DNA of 12,706 nt from DATDPY01 sp964395765. GTDB lineage: Bacteria; Bacteroidota; Bacteroidia; Cytophagales; Cyclobacteriaceae. The notes below the pieces were generated by a model that had not been told where the DNA came from, made no database searches, and saw only the letters and a program-made list of their open reading frames with translations. Within the stretch, counting starts at the first letter, position 1. Each line of letters opens with the position of its first letter. The position numbers and the translations under genes were made by a program. The stretch is taken from NCBI GenBank assembly GCA_964395765.1, contig CAYNCU010000126.1:1-12706 (forward strand), in the 5' to 3' direction. Positions 6,604 to 12,706 of this stretch are shown here, in pieces.

Positions 6604-9315
6604 TTAACTTGAACTCAACCGGTTGGCTTGTCGTTTTTTTGAACTGTCACGGATCTTTTTCCTAATCAAGTCGACCGGTATAATTGTGAGTGCGAAGCCA
6701 AACACCAATATCCATTCATTTAAATTCAAATCCCGGGCTCGCAGAATTTGTCCTCCGGTATAGGTAATAACAACCTGTATAATCAATATAGAACCAATTA
6801 CTCTCCAGAAGCCTTTATTTTCCATGATATGTTCAAACAAATTTATTTTCTCTGTTCTTGCATTAAAGGCATTAAAAGTCACCATAAGTACGAATACATT
6901 AAAAAATGCCGTTAAGAAAACGTCCTGGTCAGGTATGCCATTTCTGACAAATAATTCCCGCATCGGTGAGTAACTCAGGAAAAATATGGAAAAAGCGGTT
7001 GTAAACAAGCCCCCGGTAAGGATGGCGGAAACCATATCCCTGGTCAGGATATTTTCATTCCGGTTCACAGGCGGCTCATCCATAAAACGTTTTAAGGCAG
7101 GTTCACCGCCGAAAGCAAGTGCCGCCAGTGTATCCATGATAATATTGATCCAGAGCAGTTGGATAATGGTCAGCGGAAGATCGACACCGAAAAATGGGCC
7201 TAGCAATGCCGTAAGCACTGCGGCAACATTTATGGTCAACTGAAAGACGAGGAACTTTCGGATGGAACGGAAAATGGTTCTTCCATAACGGACTGCATTG
7301 GTAATGGATTTGAAATTATCATCGAGAATTACAATGGAACCCGCTTCCTTAGAAACCTCCGATCCGCTGCCCATGGCAAATCCGACATCTGCCTGTTTTA
7401 AGGCAGCCGAATCATTTACCCCGTCGCCGGTCATCCCTACTACCCTGCCGGTTCGTTGGGCCACTCTTACGAGTCTGCTTTTATCCGTAGGGAAAGCCCT
7501 GGCCACAACCCGCAATTTGGGTAAAATATGCTCCAGCTCTTCATCTGTATAACTGTTAAGTTCGGAAGAGGTTAGTACGAGATCATCCCTGCTTTTCAAC
7601 AAGCCTGTTTCTTTCGCTATAGCTACCGCCGTACCCCTGCGATCACCGGTGATCATGACGACCTGAACACCGGCCCTGGCCGCTTCCTCAATCGACCAGA
7701 CCGATTCTTCCCTGATTTCATCCCGGATGCCGATTATCCCCACCAAGGTTCTGTTACCGGGCAGGGTTTTTGTTTCCACGATTTTTTCCTCCGACACCGC
7801 CACAGCGATTAACCGTACCCCCTCCGAAGCAAGTTGGTCCAGCCTGTCAATTAAACCATTCAGGTCTGACAATTGCTTCTTATTTCCATCGGAATCATAA
7901 TAAAAGTCACAACCCTCGGTAAGTATTTCTGCTGCTCCTTTGATAAGAGTGATTGAATCGCTGTGATCGAAAACGACATTAGGTCCGGTTTTGATTTGGG
8001 TTGCAGAAAATTTACGGGTTGAATTAAACAGAATGTTATTCTGAATCGTAAACTCGGCATGGTGTCTTTTAATCAGATTTTCCCTGGGTATGAATGACAT
8101 CAATGCGCGTTCTGAAGTATTCCCTCCCAGCACATCGCCATTTTCAGTAATTATACAGGCTGTATTTCCCGTGATACTTGTCGTAAGGATATCTTTAGCT
8201 TTGGGTGGAATAGAATCAAATGAATTGAACTCTTTTAAATCACCGGTGATAAATATTTTAGGTACAAGATGTCCTTTCGTGATGGTGCCGGTTTTATCCG
8301 AAAACAGGATATTAAGGCTGCCTGCAGTTTCAATTCCCAGTAATTTGCGGACAAGCACCTTGGCTTTAAGCATTTTCCTCATGTTCAGGGAAAGTACGAT
8401 GGCGATCATCATGGGCAGACCTTCAGGGACCGCGGCTACAATGATAATAATGGATAATACAAAGGCCTGCATGATATCGAAGATCACCAGGTCAACATGC
8501 CGGAAATAATCGAGAATAGCCGAAAAATCGAAATGATGAGAAATAAGGATTTTATCAAAAAGAAAAGCAACGAAGATGAGCCCCCCTGCAATATAACCAT
8601 AACGGCTAATGCCCTTGGCAAGGGCCTCCAGTTTAACTTGTAAGGGTGACAGCCGTTGCTCCGCTTCAAATAATTCCTGCGCGAGCTTTCCATAGACCGT
8701 CTGATCGCCAACGACTTCAACTTTCATCATGGCCTCACCATCCTCTATAACTGCGCCGCGGAACAGGGAATGTTCTTCTAAAAGATCTTTGGGATTAAAA
8801 TTAAAGTTCTCATCGGGTTTTGTTTTCTGAACAGGATCGGATTCTCCTGTTAGCGATGCCTGGTTTACCTTCACCTCCCCTTCTACCACATAACCGTCTG
8901 CCGGAACCTTGTCCCCGGATTGAAGAAGAACGTAATCGCCTTTGACGACCTCTCCGATCAATACATTGGTAAGTTCATTATTTCGGAATACTTTATTCTG
9001 GATCTGCGATGCTTCCTGTTGCAGCTTCTGAAATGACGTTTCATTCTGGTATTCATTCAAAGTGGAAACCAGGGTGGCCAGGATCACAGCCAGGGAAATG
9101 GCAACGGCTTCATACCATTCTGTGAGATTTAAAAAAGAAAGGACAAGTATAATTACAAGGGCAACACAAAGGATTATAATAATGGGGTTCTTAAAATTAT
9201 CCTTAAGCTTATCCCAAAAGCTTTCTATTTTCTGTGGAGACAGATTATTACTACCGTATTTCTCTCGGGATTCATCAACCTCCCAATCAGATAATCCCTT
9301 GATATTATACTTCAT
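6604..9315 (-). CDS. Calcium-translocating P-type ATPase, PMCA-type (P2B)
   Basis: This 903-residue inner-membrane pump shows the full P-type ATPase layout. It has an N-terminal cation-ATPase domain, membrane pair 1-2 (about 44-90), actuator TGES at 156-159, M4 motif VPEGLP at 296-301, and phosphorylation site DKTG with Asp340. It also has the nucleotide-binding KGAAE at 459-463, MITGD at 554-558, hinge TGDGVND at 629-635, and a six-helix C-terminal region. M4 Glu298 and M6 Asn724/Asp728 in LLWINIIMDTLAAL match the single Ca2+ site of PMCA-like pumps, so Ca2+ export coupled to ATP hydrolysis is likely. The loop reads DKTGTITKG where DKTGTLTxN is usual. No calmodulin-type tail is seen. The 45-base gap to the downstream exported-protein gene suggests an operon of two. 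Confidence 0.93.
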   Translation of the reverse strand: MKYNIKGLSDWEVDESREKYGSNNLSPQKIESFWDKLKDNFKNPIIIILCVALVIILVLSFLNLTEWYEAVAISLAVILATLVSTLNEYQNETSFQKLQQEASQIQNKVFRNNELTNVLIGEVVKGDYVLLQSGDKVPADGYVVEGEVKVNQASLTGESDPVQKTKPDENFNFNPKDLLEEHSLFRGAVIEDGEAMMKVEVVGDQTVYGKLAQELFEAEQRLSPLQVKLEALAKGISRYGYIAGGLIFVAFLFDKILISHHFDFSAILDYFRHVDLVIFDIMQAFVLSIIIIVAAVPEGLPMMIAIVLSLNMRKMLKAKVLVRKLLGIETAGSLNILFSDKTGTITKGHLVPKIFITGDLKEFNSFDSIPPKAKDILTTSITGNTACIITENGDVLGGNTSERALMSFIPRENLIKRHHAEFTIQNNILFNSTRKFSATQIKTGPNVVFDHSDSITLIKGAAEILTEGCDFYYDSDGNKKQLSDLNGLIDRLDQLASEGVRLIAVAVSEEKIVETKTLPGNRTLVGIIGIRDEIREESVWSIEEAARAGVQVVMITGDRRGTAVAIAKETGLLKSRDDLVLTSSELNSYTDEELEHILPKLRVVARAFPTDKSRLVRVAQRTGRVVGMTGDGVNDSAALKQADVGFAMGSGSEVSKEAGSIVILDDNFKSITNAVRYGRTIFRSIRKFLVFQLTINVAAVLTALLGPFFGVDLPLTIIQLLWINIIMDTLAALAFGGEPALKRFMDEPPVNRNENILTRDMVSAILTGGLFTTAFSIFFLSYSPMRELFVRNGIPDQDVFLTAFFNVFVLMVTFNAFNARTEKINLFEHIMENKGFWRVIGSILIIQVVITYTGGQILRARDLNLNEWILVFGFALTIIPVDLIRKKIRDSSKKRQANRLSSS

Positions 9316-9890
9316 TCAAAAATAGATTATACCCCTGAATTTGCCTTATATACTAAGATAAATCCAAATTAAAATAAACTTTCTTACATTTCAACCATTG
9401 GAATAGACAAAATTTACCCCCCATGGACCCCGAGGCAGCCTTGGAACCGGTTATATGCTAATATTTTTTGCATTTAAACTGCCTAACTGCCTGTATCTAT
9501 CTTTTTGGATTATTTATTATATTATTCAATGACTAACGATTCCGGAAAGAAATTATTAGCTGTGATCTCTCCTCTATCCGTGAAAGATAGAAAAATTATT
9601 GATTTACGCCGATTATTTTCAGATAATTTTTAATGTTTTACGGTTTGATAAAATGAAATAAAAATCCTTTCAGGATCAAATCATCATTTAATCTTCTGAA
9701 ACGGGAATATCACTCTCACCGGCTTATCCGGGGGACCTGAATTTTTCGCGATGGGAAGGAAATAATCACCGTTTTCCTATCTGCCGGATTGTAAATTTTA
9801 CTGTTCAGCCTATCACCATAATCAATTAATTAGTTTCGATTTGATGCCGATAATTAGTAAATTCGCCGCCTCATTAACCTTATTTTTATA
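9316..9890. other. About 575-base region without a convincing gene
   Basis: This is the longest non-coding stretch here, between the divergently transcribed ATPase and lipoprotein-isomerase genes. It is AT-rich, with a patch of higher GC near 9710-9800. The promoter candidate for the ATPase lies at 9365-9394. Other visible features are a tiny inverted repeat ATCCT-ttc-AGGAT at about 9662-9674, a CCGG-5-CCGG motif near 9719-9731, and one short frame of 34 codons at 9529-9633 that resembles nothing known. No tRNA, riboswitch or mobile-element end was recognised. Confidence 0.6.
9365..9394 (-). promoter_or_regulatory. Candidate promoter for the calcium ATPase gene
   Basis: On the minus strand, TTG (9392-9394) is followed after 19 bases by TTAATTTG (9365-9372), one base away from the Bacteroidota -7 consensus TAnnTTTG. 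Transcription would begin near 9360, giving a leader of about 45 bases. Spacing and location fit, but the elements are short. Confidence 0.4.
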
Positions 9891-10739
9891 ATGAAAAAGA
9901 TTTTTTATTCTTCCATCCCCATTATTTTATTATTGTTACCCTTTGTCTTCTTTTCCTGTAAAACAGACAACCATATAGGGCTGCAATTATATTCGGTTCG
10001 CGATAGTATGCAAACCGATCCGAAAGGGACGCTCGCCAAAGTAGGCGAGATTGGTTATCGATATGTTGAAGCTGCCGGTTATAGTTCCGGAAAATTTTAC
10101 GGAATGACACCTGCCGATTTCAAAGCTGAAGTTGAAAAGGACGGTATGATATTTTTGAGCTCCCATACCGGCCAGCCTCTTCCGGATTCAGCGCACTGGA
10201 ATTGGGTGATGAGCTGGTGGGATACGTGCATCGATGCTCATGTAACTGCCGGTGTTAAATATATCGTTCAACCCTTCATGGGTGAAGCTGCCTATCGTAA
10301 TCTTGATACCCTTAAAATGTATTGTGATTATTTTAATTCGGTCGGGGAAAAATGTGCTGCCAAGGGAATTAAATTCGGTTACCATAACCATGAGAATGAA
10401 TTTAAATCCATCGGCGACACCCGGATTTATGATTTCATGCTGAATAACACGGACCCCTCGAAAGTGTTCTTTGAAATGGACCTTTGGTGGATCACCCAAG
10501 GCGGTGGAGATCCGGTTTCCTATTTTGATAAATTTCCCGGCCGGTTCCTGATCTGGCATGTGAAAGATGAAAAGGAATTGGGTAAAAGCGGGAAAATTGA
10601 TTTTACCCCGATATTCGCAAAAGCGCAAGAAGCCGGCGTTCAATATTACATTATTGAAATTGAAGAATATTCCATGCCTCCTATCGAAAGTGCAAAACAA
10701 TCCTATGAATATCTTATCAAATCAAACCTGATAAAATAA
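9891..10739 (+). CDS. Lipoprotein sugar phosphate isomerase/epimerase-family protein
   Basis: This 282-residue protein has a lipoprotein signal: MKK, a hydrophobic core at 5-21, then FFSC with Cys23 as the lipidated residue. The following KTDN is charged, which in Bacteroidota can favour surface display, though the match to known export signals is weak. The rest is a xylose-isomerase-like TIM barrel: GLQLYSVRD (30-38), HNHENE starting at His165, FEMDLWW with Asp197, WHVKD with His223 and Asp226, and IIEIEEY with Glu256. These are the probable metal ligands and catalytic residues. It likely isomerises or epimerises a sugar outside the cytoplasm; the substrate is unknown. It is a distant relative of the Tat-exported protein at 4043, not a recent duplicate. 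It stands alone between a long intergenic region and a strong terminator. Confidence 0.82.
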   Translation: MKKIFYSSIPIILLLLPFVFFSCKTDNHIGLQLYSVRDSMQTDPKGTLAKVGEIGYRYVEAAGYSSGKFYGMTPADFKAEVEKDGMIFLSSHTGQPLPDSAHWNWVMSWWDTCIDAHVTAGVKYIVQPFMGEAAYRNLDTLKMYCDYFNSVGEKCAAKGIKFGYHNHENEFKSIGDTRIYDFMLNNTDPSKVFFEMDLWWITQGGGDPVSYFDKFPGRFLIWHVKDEKELGKSGKIDFTPIFAKAQEAGVQYYIIEIEEYSMPPIESAKQSYEYLIKSNLIK

Positions 10740-10787
10740 TCGTTACAGAAGGCTTCGAATTATCGACATCCTCTTTATACAGTACCT

Positions 10788-10826
10788 CAGCTGTCCGAAA
10801 ATCAATCCGGACAGCTGTTTTTTTTT
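10788..10826 (+). terminator. Strong intrinsic terminator after the lipoprotein isomerase gene
   Basis: A perfect 10-bp stem (CAGCTGTCCG at 10788-10797 and CGGACAGCTG at 10808-10817) with a 10-base loop is followed directly by nine T. It lies about 50 bases after the stop at 10739. Its T run reaches an in-frame TTG at 10825 that could be mistaken for the start of the next gene. Confidence 0.9.
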
Positions 10827-10863
10827 GAAATATTATCTATCTTTTAGCGTTAAATTTACAACT

Positions 10864-11598
10864 ATGAAATCCATAACCTTCTTTCTCGCTCTTATGATTG
10901 GTTTTTCGATTCGTTCCTTAGCCCAGACAAGTTATGAATCGGATGAGTTTCAGACTTCCAACGGAAAACTTAAAATCACGTTTATCGGTCATGCCAGCCT
11001 TATGTTTGAATATAATCATCTTGTTATTCATGTAGATCCCTGGAGCAAGGAAGGGGATTACACAAAATTTCCGAAAGCGGATATTATCCTTGTTACCCAC
11101 CATCATGGCGACCATTTAGATAAAACGGCAATTAACGATGTAACCAAGGATGGAACAGCGTTGCTTCTGACTGCCTTATGTAAAAAAGAAATCGGGATGG
11201 GCACCGTTATGGCTAATGGTGATACTAAAACCATTAAGGGAATTAAAATTGAGGCTGTGCCGGCTTATAACCTCGTTCATATGAATAATGAAGGTAAGCC
11301 TTTTCATGAAAAGGGGGCCTGCAACGGGTACGTAGTAACTTTCGGCGATAAAAGAGTTTACATTGCAGGTGATACGGAAAATATCCCGGAGATGAAAAAC
11401 CTGAAGAATATTGACGTTGCATTTCTGCCGATGAACCTTCCCTATACCATGACGCCTGAAATGGTAGCGGATGCCGCTAAGATGTTTAATCCTAAAATCC
11501 TTTACCCTTATCACTATGCAAAAACATCCGATTGCGATACGCTTGTTAAGCTCCTTGCCAATGATAAGAATACGGAGGTCAGGATCCGGAAATTCTGA
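10864..11598 (+). CDS. Exported MBL-fold metallo-hydrolase (UlaG/UPF0173-like)
   Basis: This 244-residue protein has a Sec signal (MKSITFFLALMIGFSIRSLA, cleavage before Gln21), followed by a metallo-beta-lactamase fold. Metal-binding motifs are THHHGDH at 78-84 (His79, His81, Asp83, His84), GDT with Asp170, and His217 in YPYHY. His148 in a PFHEKG loop is a further candidate. The pattern GHAS, VDPW, AGDTE, LPMNLPYTM is typical of the UPF0173/UlaG-type branch, whose substrates are mostly unknown. The frame is open back to a TTG at 10825, but that codon lies in the T run of the preceding terminator and would spoil the signal peptide, so the ATG at 10864 is chosen. The export signal separates it from cytoplasmic UlaG lactonases. 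Confidence 0.85.
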   Translation: MKSITFFLALMIGFSIRSLAQTSYESDEFQTSNGKLKITFIGHASLMFEYNHLVIHVDPWSKEGDYTKFPKADIILVTHHHGDHLDKTAINDVTKDGTALLLTALCKKEIGMGTVMANGDTKTIKGIKIEAVPAYNLVHMNNEGKPFHEKGACNGYVVTFGDKRVYIAGDTENIPEMKNLKNIDVAFLPMNLPYTMTPEMVADAAKMFNPKILYPYHYAKTSDCDTLVKLLANDKNTEVRIRKF

Positions 11599-11613
11599 AT
11601 CTTTCGCAAATCT

Positions 11614-11621
11614 TATCTTTG
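11614..11621 (+). promoter_or_regulatory. -7 element of the Crp/Fnr regulator gene
   Basis: TATCTTTG matches the Bacteroidota -7 consensus TAnnTTTG exactly and lies 43 bases before the GTG start, just after the preceding stop codon. No clean TTG is present 19-20 bases upstream (TTC at 11593-11595 is the nearest), so the promoter may be weak or need an activator. Confidence 0.5.
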
Positions 11622-11634
11622 CTAACCCATTGTT

Positions 11635-11656
11635 TTTTAGTTAATTTTGACTAAAA
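11635..11656. promoter_or_regulatory. Inverted repeat in the leader of the Crp/Fnr gene
   Basis: TTTTAGT at 11635-11641 is the exact reverse complement of ACTAAAA at 11650-11656, with an 8-base spacer. It ends 7 bases before the GTG start and lies downstream of the predicted transcription start. It could be an operator, possibly autoregulatory, or a weak RNA stem near the ribosome-binding region. The arms are AT-rich, so chance is possible. Confidence 0.3.
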
Positions 11657-11663
11657 TTCATCC

Positions 11664-12383
11664 GTGACTATAAAAAAGAACATTCGAATTTCCTGTGCGG
11701 TATGCGGAAGCCGGAAGGATTCTATGTTTTCTGATCTTGGGCAGGAAGATCTTGAAACTCTCAACATTCATAAAACCTGTATATTATATAAAAAGGGCCA
11801 GACCTTATATTACGAAGGCACGCGTCCTATGGGTTTATTCTGTATAAACTCCGGAAAAGTTAAAGTATTTAAAATTACATCCGATGGAAAGGAACAAATC
11901 CTTCACCTGACTAAACCCGGCGACTTCATAGGTTACCGGGCTTTGATATCCGAAGATTTTTATTCAGCATCTGCCACCGTGATTGAAGAAGCGGCAATTT
12001 GTTATATCCCGAAAGCCGATTTCCTGAAAATCCTGAATAGCAACCCGCAATTCTTTAAACGAATGATGAAGAAGCTCTGTGATGATCTCGGGATCATGGA
12101 ACAACGGTTGGTTACTATTGCACAAAAGTCAGTCAGGGAACGACTGGCTACCACGTTGTTAATGCTTAAAGAAACGTATGGAATGGAAGGAGAAGAAAAA
12201 AGCACATTGATTGATATTGCGCTGTCCCGTGAAGATCTGGCCAATATAATTGGCACGGCAACGGAGACAGTAATCCGACTTCTTTCAGAATTCAAAAACC
12301 TGGAATTAATTTCATTACAGGGAAAGAAAATAAAAGTCCTCGATCCCCAGGGACTTCTGAAGGAAGCAGATTTTTACGCCTGA
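11664..12383 (+). CDS. Crp/Fnr-family transcriptional regulator, FNR-like
   Basis: This 239-residue regulator has a cyclic-nucleotide-binding-type beta-roll (about 24-125), a dimer helix (128-160) and a C-terminal winged helix-turn-helix (186-212, LSREDLANIIGTATETVIRLL). Recognition-helix residues Glu201 and Arg205 match those that FNR and CRP use to read TGA. FNR Ser212 is replaced by Ile204. Cys11, Cys14 and Cys113 align with FNR Cys20, Cys23 and Cys122 with identical spacing, but the fourth ligand (FNR Cys29) is Ser20. The start is GTG at 11664: a stop at 11652-11654 closes the frame upstream, and the next ATG (11724) would remove both N-terminal cysteines. The gene lies directly upstream of a universal stress protein gene whose promoter carries two Crp/Fnr-type operators. 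Oxygen, NO or redox sensing is inferred. Confidence 0.85.
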   Translation: MTIKKNIRISCAVCGSRKDSMFSDLGQEDLETLNIHKTCILYKKGQTLYYEGTRPMGLFCINSGKVKVFKITSDGKEQILHLTKPGDFIGYRALISEDFYSASATVIEEAAICYIPKADFLKILNSNPQFFKRMMKKLCDDLGIMEQRLVTIAQKSVRERLATTLLMLKETYGMEGEEKSTLIDIALSREDLANIIGTATETVIRLLSEFKNLELISLQGKKIKVLDPQGLLKEADFYA

Positions 12384-12422
12384 TAATCAGGTAATTTATT
12401 TCAAATAGAATTGCAGGTATTA

Positions 12423-12434
12423 TGACTTTTGTCA
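12423..12434. promoter_or_regulatory. Crp/Fnr-type operator, distal site
   Basis: TGAC-TTTT-GTCA is a perfect palindrome apart from the 4-base spacer and has the TGA-N6-TCA core bound by Crp/Fnr proteins. Its centre (12428.5) lies 22 bases upstream of the centre of the proximal site, about two helical turns. It would be near -62 relative to the predicted start of the stress-protein transcript, a class I activator position. Confidence 0.5.
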
Positions 12435-12443
12435 CTTTTTTCG

Positions 12444-12457
12444 ATGATAGCTATCAT
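12444..12457. promoter_or_regulatory. FNR-box-like operator, proximal site
   Basis: ATGAT-AGCT-ATCAT is a perfect 14-bp palindrome. It differs from the FNR box TTGAT-N4-ATCAA only in the outermost base of each half. Its centre (12450.5) lies about 41 bases before the transcription start inferred from the -7-like element at 12480-12487, which is the class II activator position. Confidence 0.6.
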
Positions 12458-12479
12458 TCGTAAATTATCTGTAATTGAG

Positions 12480-12487
12480 TTTCTTTG
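12480..12487 (+). promoter_or_regulatory. -7-like element for the universal stress protein gene
   Basis: TTTCTTTG differs from TAnnTTTG at one base. No TTG is found at the expected -33 position, as would fit a promoter that depends on an activator. Transcription would start near 12491, with a leader of about 39 bases. Confidence 0.4.
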
Positions 12488-12529
12488 ATTATAAGGCAAT
12501 CCGAAGATTGTCTTTTAAATTTTATTCAA

Positions 12530-12706
12530 ATGAATCATATTCTTGTTCCAACCGATTTCTCCGAGCAATCCGCCTTTGCACTGGATTTTGCCATACAGAT
12601 TGCAGGCATGAACGGTGGTTCCTTGAATCTGCTTAATGTCATAGATTACCCCGGGCTGTCTACCGTTTGGATGGGAGGATTAAATGTAATCGGCGGTTCT
12701 GAGCTG
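12530..12706 (+). CDS. Universal stress protein (UspA family), 3' truncated
   Basis: Only the first 59 residues are in the window. They start with MNHILVPTDFSEQSAFALDFAIQIA, the first beta strand, the VPTDFS nucleotide-pocket loop and first helix of UspA-fold proteins, followed by a second strand (SLNLLNVID). This is the standard N-terminus of the family, found in Bacteroidota as single or tandem Usp domains; how many domains it has cannot be seen. The upstream 146-base gap holds two Crp/Fnr-type operators and a -7-like box, suggesting control by the adjacent regulator, as with FNR/Anr-controlled Usp genes in Proteobacteria. The protein is cytoplasmic and its role is survival under stress or low oxygen. 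Confidence 0.88.
   Translation, partial: MNHILVPTDFSEQSAFALDFAIQIAGMNGGSLNLLNVIDYPGLSTVWMGGLNVIGGSEL

Noticed and set aside
9529..9633. 34-codon frame starting MTNDSGKKLLAVISPL in the long intergenic region
   Set aside because: Too short, no recognisable motif, no ribosome-binding or promoter signal specific to it; frames of this length occur by chance.
10188..10700. 170-codon open frame on the minus strand opposite the lipoprotein isomerase gene
   Set aside because: It is antisense to a clearly coding gene with recognisable motifs, and its own translation resembles no family.
10825..10863. Upstream TTG start extending the MBL-fold hydrolase by 13 residues
   Set aside because: The TTG lies in the T run of the preceding terminator and the extra residues would disrupt a good signal peptide beginning at 10864.
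12379..12391. CCTGA-TAA-TCAGG inverted repeat over the stop codon of the Crp/Fnr gene
   Set aside because: A 5-bp stem with a 3-base loop and no T run; it lacks the TGA-N6-TCA spacing of the operators, so neither a terminator nor an operator is supported.
1..12706. CRISPR arrays, insertion-sequence ends, phage genes, tRNA genes and defence-system genes
   Set aside because: Looked for and not seen: no regularly spaced repeats, no transposase or integrase motifs, no tRNA-like sequence. The nuclease pair at 1783-3891 resembles DNA repair more than defence.

Overview
The window looks like chromosomal DNA from a member of the Bacteroidota. The evidence is AT-rich intergenic DNA, almost no Shine-Dalgarno sequences before starts, Bacteroidota-type promoter elements (TTG about 19-20 bases from TAnnTTTG-like boxes), an SRRKFL-type Tat signal, and close family resemblance of several products to Bacteroidota proteins. 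No rRNA, tRNA, CRISPR array, transposase or phage gene was seen. Eleven complete genes are supported, plus two cut by the window edges.

Layout. (1) 1-1607: a sulfur cluster. It has the C-terminal rhodanese part of a probable MBL-fold/rhodanese protein (cut at the left edge), then two half-size YeeE/YedE membrane proteins separated by 2 bases. (2) 1783-3891: a tight two-gene DNA-repair module. A divergent SRAP (YedK/HMCES-like) protein that has lost every catalytic residue lies 3 bases upstream of a DnaQ-type exonuclease fused to a UvrC-N/Cho-like GIY-YIG nuclease. (3) 4043-5968: a Tat-exported TIM-barrel sugar isomerase/epimerase-like protein, then RmlD. (4) 5971-9315, minus strand: a PMCA-type calcium P-type ATPase followed by a small exported, probably outer-membrane, protein. 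(5) 9316-9890: about 575 bases without a convincing gene. (6) 9891-11598: a lipoprotein sugar isomerase/epimerase-like protein, a strong intrinsic terminator, and an exported MBL-fold hydrolase of the UlaG/UPF0173 type. (7) 11664-12706: a Crp/Fnr-family regulator with a GTG start, then the start of a universal stress protein gene (cut at the right edge).

How the genes may work together. The left end probably handles reduced sulfur species (persulfide/thiosulfate). The most unusual item is the catalytically dead SRAP paralogue coupled to a two-nuclease repair protein; it may act as a DNA-binding or recruiting partner, which is inference. At the right end, two Crp/Fnr-type operators 22 bases apart lie between the FNR-like gene and the stress-protein gene, at about the positions expected for class II and class I activation of a -7-like element. 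This suggests the regulator, or a paralogue, controls the universal stress protein in response to oxygen, NO or redox state. The remaining genes (RmlD, Ca2+-ATPase, isomerases, MBL hydrolase) look like ordinary cell-envelope and metabolic functions without an obvious shared pathway.
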